64,000 bases of DNA from Allacma fusca (lineage: Eukaryota; Arthropoda; Collembola; Symphypleona; Sminthuridae). Under the pieces are notes generated by a model that saw only the letters and a list, made by a program, of their open reading frames with translations, was not told the DNA's origin and ran no database searches. How positions within the stretch are numbered: position 1 is the stretch's first letter; each line of letters opens with the position of its first letter. A program made the position numbers and the translations under genes. Shown one piece after another: positions 55,570 through 64,000 of this stretch. The stretch spans positions 1-64,000 of the forward strand of contig CAMXBY010000049.1 of assembly GCA_947179485.1 (NCBI GenBank). Reading direction: 5' to 3'.

Positions 55570-55906
55570 TGTTAAAAGATTTGGGATAAATACATGAACA
55601 TGGAAGGAAGGGAACGCATGAAGGGCATTTAAATATTTTTTGAAGGCTGAATGAAGGATTATAGCAGGATTTGAATGAAGGAAAGGCGAAGGAAGGGTAA
55701 ATATTCAGAAGGCTTCATTTTACGGAACGATGAAGGAACGTATAATTGGAAACGGTCACCCTTCTGAAGGATGAACGAAGGCGATTTCAAATGGACACCT
55801 CTGCTCCCAAATAAACGCTTTTTTAACATTTTAAAACGAAGATTTTATTAATCCCCACATTTTCCAGCAATAAAAAAGCGTTTATTTGGGAGTGCCGGCA
55901 GTCAAA
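55057..55906. mobile_element. Fold-back element H (36-bp perfect arms), split by a hAT
   Basis: Without the inserted hAT, H is 117 bp: an arm starting TTTGACTGCCGGCACTCCCA, a roughly 45-bp loop and the perfect complementary 36-bp arm (55871-55906). The hAT at 55081 interrupts the left arm after CTCCCAAAT. No target duplication for H was identified. Confidence 0.85.
55081..55803. mobile_element. hAT-type non-autonomous element with GAAGG motif
   Basis: Ends CAGAGGTGTCC (55081) and GGACACCTCTG (55803) form a perfect 11-bp inverted repeat. The direct repeat CTCCCAAAT occurs at 55071-55079 and 55804-55812, 9 bp with one extra base on the left. GAAGG and CCTTC words are dense in the outer 150 bp at both ends. 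The first part is duplicated at 52822-53310. The frame at 55054-55251 is not believed to be a gene. Confidence 0.88.
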
Positions 55907-57033
55907 TCGGGGTACATCCGAAACGGGTAATTTATATACATATCCAGTTAAGGCGTTGTGCACATATTACTACCACGCATGGATTGTATGCGTATACGTA
56001 CAGCCAGCATGCAAGCATTGCTCCAAAGTCCAATCACGCTCCATTCCTTGGGACTGTGCCGCATCTCAACTAGTCCCAAATTATGTTTTTAACAATTTTA
56101 GATTGGTTGGCTGTAGACTAATTATATTTGGCCTCAACATTATCCACAGTATTTAAAATGAATGTATGTACATTATAAGTACACTAGTAAAATCCCTGTG
56201 CTTCACAGGGGCAAATACTTGAGAATTGCGAGAGTATACAAACTTGAGACCTACCGTAAATGGCTGTAGTTCCCGTATCAAGGCCTGTCGAGAAGGCTTC
56301 GCCCGGAAAAGTAATCTCATATAAGACATGTGAACTATTGATTGTAAGACTAAAAATTCGTTTCATAAAGCTAGTTGACATTACAACATCAACAAATTAT
56401 ATGGCACAATATTCCGGCCGACCAGGGTTTAACTAATCGCTTGATCAATTTAATACCAACATTCCATTGTTATTGAATCCCGCTGTTGCATGACTGCAAG
56501 GTGCTTCGTCCCTTAGTGGATCAGCACGTGCTGATCAAATATGATTTTTAATAATTTTATTATAAATTGTATATAGCTCAGTTGTGTCGTAATAATGTAA
56601 CTGAAGCCCCCGGCACTGGATGCACTGATTTTTTAAAATAGGAAAAATGAATGGAATTCGTATAAGCGCAGCACATTTCACGTGCCATAGTCACTAAAAC
56701 TCATGGTTCCTACAAATCAATCCTTATTGCCTAATGATATTTTCGAGGATATAAAGATCATATGTGGATGTTAAGGCTTGTAATTAAAAAACAGTGAGCA
56801 AATAACTTCAGCAATACAATATTTGAGAATTTAACTGACGTAAATATAAAAAGTGTTACAATAAGTACTTTCAATTCTATTTGATTTTTCCTTATACGAA
56901 TCCTACAGTTATGCGTACAAAGTTCAGTCAGTAAAATTCTCCTGTCAAATTCTTAAGGTCTGGATAATTAGAAAGTATATTTAATTTGATTGATAGAGCA
57001 TAGTGACCTTTCGGTTTCGATTTGATAAAATAA
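55907..57033. other. Intergenic sequence
   Basis: A short inverted repeat CCCTGTG..CACAGGG at 56193-56208 is the only structure seen. No gene recognised. Confidence 0.45.
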
Positions 57034-58259
57034 TCAGATTGCAATTTGTACCCATGACGACCACTGGTATTGGTATGCCCATTTCATGGCATGTTTTGCA
57101 TATTCAGCCTGGGCAGGCATTTTCTGAGTATTCGCTCCAATTTTTTCAATATGTGGCTTTAGCTGCCTGCTAATTTTGAAAACTATGTCACATAACAGTA
57201 TGTTGCAAATACTTTTAATATTCAACTGGATTATGTGATAAAATTACAGAAACAATCTGTTTCCAAAAAGGTTGAAATGTGGAGATCACTAACAGTTGAT
57301 CAAACAAGAACCTTGTTAGCTGCAGTCTGTTGCAAGTTGATATATACATATTTACGAAATAATAATAATAATTATATTTTATTTATTTTGTTGTAAAAAA
57401 TAGTTAAAAAAGAAAATAGATTAAAAACATCTTTGTGAGCTTCGAAATTTGTCATCATCTAAATGTATTTATTTTTACATTTTGGACTCCTAGAACTGCA
57501 CTATTTTACTAGGGTTGATTAAATGCGATTTTCAAAGTCGACACAAAATTTGTTGCGCAAGTAAATCGCATTGTTATATTGGCTGGTTTTCTATGCGTAA
57601 TGATATTATTTGTAAAATTTTTAATTTATATTAAAGTTGATTAAAAGGTAAATATTATAGTCAATAAATGCAATCAGTTATAAATACGCTTACTTCTGAA
57701 TTTTGGGCGAGCGCAACAGATCTGTCGTTACACAAAACGCTCAAAGCAAAACCATTCTCCCCTTCAGTGATGTTTGACATATCAGTTGCATTTTCTGGAG
57801 TAGTTTCTGGATTCTGAAATATGAAAAACGTTGTAACACTACAAAACATTATTTCAACCATACAAGTGTAATCATCGGAGTTAAGTTCTAACATAACTGC
57901 ATTTACCTCAACAGTTGATGCGCTGGGTAATTCACTATCTTCGGCTCCATGAAATAGAGATACATCATCTGCATCCTTGACTTTATCATCTTCAAGTGCT
58001 TTCATATCTGTTTTACTTCCTGCAATAGGAATTAATTTAATTCTATTAATTAATTCATAATAGTCAATACTAGTGATATAATAAAGTATAACTCAAAAAT
58101 ATTAATAAAAATTCTGCAATTACCGAATGATATAAACATAGCAGGAAGATCCTCCTTGTCCCATCCCACCATTACCGTTTTCCCAACAAGACAATCTCCT
58201 TCCAGTCCGGATAAAATTTTCCGTCGATGAATAACAGAGTATGCATTTTCCTTTTCCAA
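57034..58259 (-). CDS. Spliced gene divergent from the CACTA transposase, unknown function
   Basis: At least three exons join in phase on the minus strand: 58124-58259, 57907-58019 and 57694-57813, with clear GT and AG borders. A likely last exon (57034 to about 57195) ends QYQWSSWVQIAI and a stop, but its junction is less sure. Exon 1 contains AYSVIHRRKIL and CLVGKTVMVGWDKEDLPAMF, a pattern seen at the N-terminus of many transposon-linked and BEN-domain proteins. Exons 2-3 are acidic and Ser/Thr/Glu-rich (DDVSLFHGAEDSELPSAS). No BEN domain is seen. It starts about 530 bp from the transposase, head-to-head, so it may be the second gene of the same element. Confidence 0.5.
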
Positions 58260-58789
58260 AAAATTAACGCGTACGATGTTTTAGTCCTTTTTTATAATTT
58301 AATTCTGAAAAAACTAGTTGCAACGTTAAATGAATCAAGTCACAATCTGTAGGCCCAACAGTACAACGAAAGACCAAGGAGCGTGGCAGTCATCCGAGAA
58401 GAATTGTTCTCAGAGCATACCATGGCTTCTTTAACGTTTGAGATTAGAGAAATTAAGCGCCAAATCTCAGGCGCTAAAAATACATATAATTATAAGAAAT
58501 TATTATTACAGTTGTACTTGAGTTTCCTATTTGTCATTTTTTACAATTTTCTTAGTTTACGTTTGAAAGTAGCTAATTTAAAATTATAATGAAACAAGCA
58601 AGAACTTGCCTCTCAGTGTCTTCTGTTTTACCCTACTATGCGCGAAAACGCCTTAAAAACCAGGTTAGTTTATATCTCGAATGCATATATAAAATGAATA
58701 TGGAAATATGAAGCAGTAAAATCTGTGAAAGAAATAGAAGCATTGCTTTTATTGAACTGATTTTAAATAATTGGTTACAGATCTGAAAA

Positions 58790-61027
58790 GTTAACAGCGA
58801 TTTTATACATGATGATTCAGGAGCAGTTATTCCAATTGAGTGCAATTTGGAAATTTCAAGCTTATCCGATTGTGAAGAGGATGTTCCACTTTTACCTTCG
58901 GAAGATGAAAGTTTTAATGATTTATCTTTTGATTCAGATTCAGAATCCTCGTTTGATAATACCGTAAATGCTTTGAAAGTCCGTCATCCATAATTAGAGT
59001 TTGCTTACACATCAATATTATAATTTGTCAATGTCAATTTATTGTCCCTCATTTGTTCTTGTCTTTAGCCATCCAAAATGTGCCCTGAGTGTGAACTATC
59101 TTACGATGAAAGCATTTCGAAAGTTAAGGATTACTGTGTAACACATAATCAAACCTACTCTGCCACACAAGATCTTCTTCATCTCATCAAGTCTCACCTG
59201 CCAAAGCAAATATAATATCCAAGTACTGTGGAGTCACTATGGGGATCAGTCGACAAAACTGCATTTCGAGAAGTATTCTATTGCCGAATGTGCACCGTTG
59301 AAATCCCAGAAAGTTTGATATGCTCCAAATGCCTTATCGCGTACGAAAGACGGACTTTAAAATCTTCGGGACGCTTGGTGTTCGATTTAAGGTCTCAATT
59401 TGAAGCTCTTTTACTCAATCCTCAGATCAAGGCATCTCTGTCGGAAGAATTATTAAAAAGAAACGCTAACAATTTTCCACACGCACCCAATTTGTTGCAT
59501 CAAGCACAAATCGGGAATGAAGATATTACCTGTAAGTTCAATTCAGATGGAGTTCCTGTATTTTCTTCTTCAAAAACAGCAATGTGGCCATTTTTAATAA
59601 AAATCAACGAACTACCGTGTTATTTACAGAAACGTTTCGTTACTCTTGTGGATTGGGAAAGAGAAGCCCCCCGCAAAATTATTTTTTCAGCCCATTGTGT
59701 GTGAAATGAATTCACTATCAATTAATTCTTTGGACTGGGTTCATCAAGACTGCGTTTTTAAATCAAAAGTGTATTTTTTAGTGTGCCCTGTAGATTCTGT
59801 GGCCCGTCCCATGTTTCAAGGGCACACACAATTTAATGGCAAATTTGGTTGCAACTGGTGTGAACGAAAGGGAGACTCAATTAAAAAAGGTGACGGACAC
59901 TGCACAGTATACCCTTTTGAACATTATGTTTTAAGAACACATGAAACATACTTAAAGAATTCAGTGGAAAACAATTTTGAAAAAGGCATGAAATCGGCTT
60001 CCCCATTCCTAGAACTCCACAAATTTAACATAATCAAAGGTTTCGCCGTCGATCACATGTACGAACTTTCACTAGATTTTGGCTTCATGACAAGAAGGAA
60101 CACTACTACATTGGAAACCGAGTAAACGACACCGACGATAACCTTCAAAACATAAAAGTTCCATCGGAATTCCCTCGGTCGGTTAGATCAGTTACTACCC
60201 AAACGCATTGGAAGGCTTCGGAGTAGCGGACATGGCTTATTATTGTACCAGTTGTTCTGAACGATATTTTACCAGAAAAATGTCTTTCACATTTTTTGAT
60301 GCTTACTAACGCTATTATGACACTACTGGAAACAACCCCTGATGATGCAGTTACTGAAAGTAGTAGTGATCAGTTAACAGAATTTGTTAAAGGTGTTGGC
60401 TCTTTGTATGGACCTGAGAATTTAAGTTTTAATGTCCATCAGCTGTTGCTTATTCCTGAATGTGTGAAAAATTTAGTCCCGTTATGTTCAACGTCCGCTT
60501 TTGCTTTTGAATCCTTTAACGGGAAATTATTGACATACATTAAAAGTTCCAATGGTGTGTATCAACAAGTTTCTGCAAGATATTTAAATGAACTGAGATT
60601 CAAAGCTTTTAAAAGCGCAAGACATTTTACCAGCAGAATTTTGCATCCAAAACATGAGCATTCAATCCCCGAAATTATACCTGTAGTTATGAAAGACGTG
60701 AGTTTACACTTCCTTAATTCATCAAATTCAGCAGTTATTGGTGGGTTTATTTTTAAAGTAAACGATAGCAAAAAATGTTCAAATAACACATTTTTACTAG
60801 GAAATAATATTGTTGGCGAGGCTGTAAAATTTTATAATATTATTTGTCAATGCAGTGAAAATTGTGCTTCAAAGAATTTGCAATGCTTAAAATATTTAGA
60901 GTTAAACGCAAAAAACATCTACATACGGTTTACTACCGCCGTAAGGATGCATTTCAAATTCAAGAATTACATCCTTTGGAAAAATTATTGCCCGTTAAAT
61001 TTGTTACTTTTGTATCATTTGGAATAA
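58790..61027 (+). pseudogene. CACTA (EnSpm)-type transposase, decayed
   Basis: An acidic exon (about 58818-58960: IPIECNLEIS, SFDSDSESSFDN) is followed by a zinc-finger region (CPEC..H near 59080-59150; CRMC and CSKC near 59285-59330). Next come FNSDGVPVFSSS, WPFLIKINELP and GKEKPPAKLF, then FNGKFGCNWCERKG, IIKGFAVDHMYELSLDF, THWKASE and NVHQLLLIPE with FAFESFNGKLL. This order matches animal CACTA/Tnp2-like transposases (DUF4218-type C-terminus). Lesions: TAA after LPKQI near 59212, a frameshift near 59645, another near 60100, and TAG at the Trp after WKASE near 60222. Terminal inverted repeats were not found. Confidence 0.8.
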
Positions 61028-61029
61028 TA

Positions 61030-61319
61030 TATTATTTTAAGTTACCAAATTTAATTGAATGTGATTAGCTATAAATTGGTGTTTTTTTCAATAAATTTAT
61101 CATTAAAGCAATACATTTTCAAAGAACTCATTTGTCTATTAATTTGAATGGGAAAATAATTCCATTATTCCAATGGGTTCAATCTGGTTGGTCGAAACCA
61201 TTGGAAAACAGCAGAATATCCCACCGTTAATTTTCGATTGACTTAACTGATGGGTAAGTTCCTACGATTTCAGATGGGACAGGAATTCCCATAGTATCCC
61301 AAGCAAAAAACGTGCGCGG
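61030..61319. other. Sequence between the CACTA remnant and the T3 segment
   Basis: TTCAATAAATTTATC at 61089 could serve as a polyadenylation signal for the transposase gene. Otherwise nothing recognised. Confidence 0.4.
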
Positions 61320-62114
61320 GTTCTAGCAAATTTTGTGGGGCTTTATTTCATCTTGCCGAGTCAAAAGTTGCAGCCGTATGAACGGTTGCAATGACAGATT
61401 TTCAATCGATTTTTGCAATTGACAGATTGTTCATGGAAAAATAGTTGACTAAGAAATTCCTAAACAAGCGTCAAAACATGTACACGGAAAAACGAGAAGA
61501 CCAAAATTTCGAGACATTTAAAATTTCAGTTTTTCCAAAAACAACTGACTATCTTCCGCTTCCTTGACCGTCACTTCGAACACTTGTCACCGGAGCCGAA
61601 AAATATTCGAAACATTGTTTTGTAATCTTACCATAAAATTTTATGCTGGATAGTAACTTGTCGCAAAATATTTTGACCGCATGTGTGAAATTTTAATACT
61701 ATAATCCATGATTTGTAAGATACAAATGAGAACTTTCAAATTGTTTTGTAGATTACCATGTTGAAATCCATTTAATTTTAATTTTTTTTAATTTTCCCCC
61801 CAAATTCTGTCAGTGTGGTTCCAAAAGGACTATCATACACTTTGGTACTAAATTCGATTTACACTTCCAGTCGAACTGTGCATATTTGCTGGTAAGGTAA
61901 ATGTGACTCCAGGTTTAAATGAGGAAAAATAATCTGTTCGAGCTTTTTCCTTAGTAGCACACTGTCAAATCATCAAATCATTACAGTTTGCTTTAAAGAC
62001 TGACAGCCAAGTTTTTTCATTTTTTTCGATTTCACTACTGAAACGGCATTTATGTGTGACATCGCTGTACTTACGTGTGCGTAATTCTCATTTAGACAAA
62101 TGTCAAATAGCTCA

Positions 62115-62930
62115 AAAGTACCCAATACATAAATGTTGGTACCTGGACCTGATTATTTTGCAAGTACTGCGTACCTGTACCTGAATTTTACCCGTACCCA
62201 AAATATACCCAATTTATGGACCTGTACCTGAAAAATTTTCCTACGGACCTGTACCCAATCAGGTACTTTAAAAAATTACTGAAAAGGATTCAACATTCGA
62301 TGATCACAACAATTACAAACTAGAAAAAATTCTGCCTCGTCATAATTTTTGCAATACTAGGCATCTTAATGGATCTATAACCTCTATACTATCTAAGGTA
62401 TTGCCATCTCCAATTAAATCTTCCACTTCTAGGTTATCCTCCATAACCACAGTATCATTTAACACCATTTTTACTGAATCACAAGTGAAATTTGTAATTA
62501 CACTTACTTAAGTGCTAAGTCAACCATCTCTATTGCATAAACGTATGCTTTTTCAAAAATTACGAATTACGATGCACTCCTGAAAACACGCTGAATATAA
62601 AAATAAACCTGTAGGTCGGAGAGAAAGCCTCATACTACACTAGATGCCTAGTAAGATGGATTTCTGTTTTTAAAAGTACCCACATTTTCAGGTATTTCTT
62701 TGTCAGGTCCAGGTATATTGGAAGCTTGTACCTGTTCCTGTCAGGTACAACCCAAAAAATTCCAAGTTTGTACCTGTACCCAACACCTGGTTTTGTACCC
62801 AAAATTTGGGTACATATAGATAGTACCCATTCAGTTTGGGTACTTAAATACAGTACCCATTTCGGACCTGGACCTGTACCTGTACCCAAATACTTAGGTA
62901 CTACCGGTACCCATGCGATGCACTGATTTG
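62115..62930 (-). mobile_element. Element D, copy 2
   Basis: GTACCTG and GGTACC words fill both ends (62115-62280 and 62670-62925). The middle (62300-62660) is the inverse of 30290-30640. It sits in what would be the last intron of T3 and is absent from the T1 intron. Terminal repeats are imperfect and no clear target duplication was found. Confidence 0.65.
62340..62468 (-). CDS. Element D small acidic ORF, copy 2
   Basis: 42 residues beginning MVLND, containing MEDNLEVEDLIGDGNT and ending LRCLVLQKL. Same length and layout as 30491-30619, no stops. Function unknown. Confidence 0.4.
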   Translation of the reverse strand: MVLNDTVVMEDNLEVEDLIGDGNTLDSIEVIDPLRCLVLQKL

Positions 62931-62970
62931 GAGCATGAAATTCTAAACAAACACCATCATCTATATCTAT

Positions 62971-63729
62971 TTATAATTCAGTATTCAGGGTAGAAAATGA
63001 AATTCTTCTCACCAGACAAGCTCCTCCTTCCACGAAAGTAATTGTTTCATGAATATTTTTGCACCTGCTAGGGTCCTTTAATTTCACCTTCTGTTCTCGT
63101 AGATTTGTGTCCAAAACATTTTGTTGCCAGGCAATTATGCTGCATTCGTCTTTTGGTTTATCACCTGCTGGAGCAAGGCTAATGGCATTCACATACTCGT
63201 TCAAGGCAAAAGGATCAGTAAGGTGGATCAAACCGTAGTATGCATTCTCTAGTCTACAAAATTTTAGAATTTCAAAAAGCCTTTGTGACAACTACTTATC
63301 TTTATTTTGTGAATTTATACGCAGTGTGAGATTACAAAGAGTGGGAAAGCCGGATTGTGAATTAATTTTGTCTTAATAGCAACGAAAATATCTTAATTTC
63401 CGATGTTGGGATGTTTCAAATTGATAATGAAATGATAATTGAATTTGGAGTTCGAGTTTGTTGCGTACCTTCGTACTGGCCAAATAAATGTTTCCCTTCT
63501 GAAATTTTTCTGACATTGTTAATTTGATGGGCTAAATTGATGTTACAATAGTGTATGCGTTGATTAGTACTCCAATTGCAACTTATTTAGAGCTCTCCAT
63601 ATGAATCTGAACAATGAATGGTCCTGACTCCTGAGTGAGGAATAGCAAGATCGCCATTTATGGTGCTGCCGTTATTGCAACATTCAATTGGTGGTGGAGG
63701 AGTAGTAGGAGGTGGAGGTGCTGGCGTCC
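62971..63729 (-). pseudogene. T3: broken paralogue of the serine protease homologue T1
   Basis: Exon-like parts at 63397-63729 and 63013-63253 correspond to T1 exons 1 and 2. Exon 1 has a longer Pro-rich linker (TPAPPPPTTPPPP), CCNNG and STINGDLAI. It then carries a 7-bp tandem duplication (GACTCCT, about 63625-63640) that shifts the frame, a CAA-to-TAA stop (about 63590), a disrupted His-57 region containing TAG, and a lost splice donor (GT to TT). Exon 2 reads NAYYGLIHL, so Asp-102 is Tyr. It ends TFVEGGACL with a fold cysteine replaced by Phe. The third exon is absent. Exon 2 alone is still open and its donor is kept. Confidence 0.8.
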
Positions 63730-63760
63730 CTAAAAATGTTAATATGATATCAATTTATTA

Positions 63761-64000
63761 CAGTAAAATCTCTTTATAACAGCCGCTTTATAACGGAATT
63801 CTCATTATACCGGTCACATTTGATTACCCCCACCTATTAAAATTGTGTAAACATATAATGTCCGTTATCCTCTCTACTAAGTTGAAAGAGTGGGCCGTCT
63901 TCGTCTTCGGCTGTGTGTCATACGAATTTGAGATTCAAATTTCCGCGAGCTGTTTTTTATTGGCTGAGCCAGTAATAACTGGCTAAATAAATAATTAAAT
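63761..64000 (+). mobile_element. pogo/Tigger-like left terminus, running off the window
   Basis: CAGTAAAATCTCTTTATAAC at 63761, preceded by TA, is a typical pogo/Tigger terminus and related to the element at 2858. The right end is beyond the window or lost. 63860-63990 resembles 36135-36236, including the palindromic GAGCCAGTAATAACTGGCT. Confidence 0.6.

Larger units (their letters stand above)
61320..63729. repeat. Segmental duplication, copy 2 (with T3)
   Basis: Collinear with 22850-25406. The junction near 61320 lies where the last T1 exon would be expected further left, so that exon was not copied or was lost. Confidence 0.7.

Noticed and set aside
57661-58005. A single 114-codon frame as one exon
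   Set aside because: It reads through an intron; the clear donor at 57906 and acceptor at 57814 split it into two exons.

Overview
The window is an AT-rich piece of a eukaryotic, intron-containing genome. It reads as an invertebrate, most likely an arthropod: spliced trypsin-fold genes with GT..AG introns, LINEs whose ORF1 has a coiled coil and whose ORF2 has an endonuclease and reverse transcriptase, and hAT, Harbinger, pogo and animal-type CACTA elements. A hexapod such as a springtail would fit, but nothing in the sequence fixes the species. There is no operon structure, rRNA, tRNA or CRISPR array. Most of the sequence is transposable elements, many nested inside one another.

Host-type genes. 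Three minus-strand trypsin-fold genes are present. T1 (22507-25406) and T2 (27543-28530) are spliced and open. T3 (62971-63729) is a broken paralogue of T1 carried on a duplicated segment. All have lost catalytic residues: T1 has Trp in place of the catalytic Ser, and T2 has lost all three triad residues. They are serine protease homologues rather than enzymes. The N-terminal signal-peptide exon was not found for any of them.

Layout. 1-9.2 kb: TA-flanked miniature elements (1083-2011, 2858-3591), then an old repeat cut by a short LINE (4238-4625) and by a hAT (4772-6111) that carries a second hAT (4908-5729); a third hAT lies at 7205-8117. 9.2-17.5 kb: three nested retroelements, namely a decayed LINE, a probable solo LTR inside it, and an intact LINE (11326-15686, perfect 15-bp target duplication) inside that. 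17.5-26.8 kb: hAT elements, a 25-bp tandem array open in all frames, gene T1, and a 91-bp satellite. 27-30 kb: gene T2 and small inverted-repeat elements. 30-35.8 kb: element D, a second decayed LINE, a long hairpin and a solo LTR. 36.2-44 kb: two near-identical arms of about 1.05 kb in inverted orientation, bracketing two tandem Helitron-like copies. 44-51.6 kb: more hAT copies and a second LTR. 52.3-55.9 kb: a 5'-truncated LINE flanked by a 941-bp direct duplication. 57-61 kb: a decayed CACTA-type transposase with a divergent spliced gene beside it. 61.3-64 kb: the duplicated T3 segment.

Main themes. (1) Nine inserted hAT-type elements carry 8-bp (one 9-bp) target duplications, and each family is filled with its own short motif. 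(2) The 941-bp duplication around a truncated LINE is far longer than a normal LINE target duplication. (3) The intact LINE has ORF1 and ORF2 in one frame separated by a single TGA, with no ATG before the endonuclease. (4) The trypsin-fold cluster consists of catalytically dead homologues.
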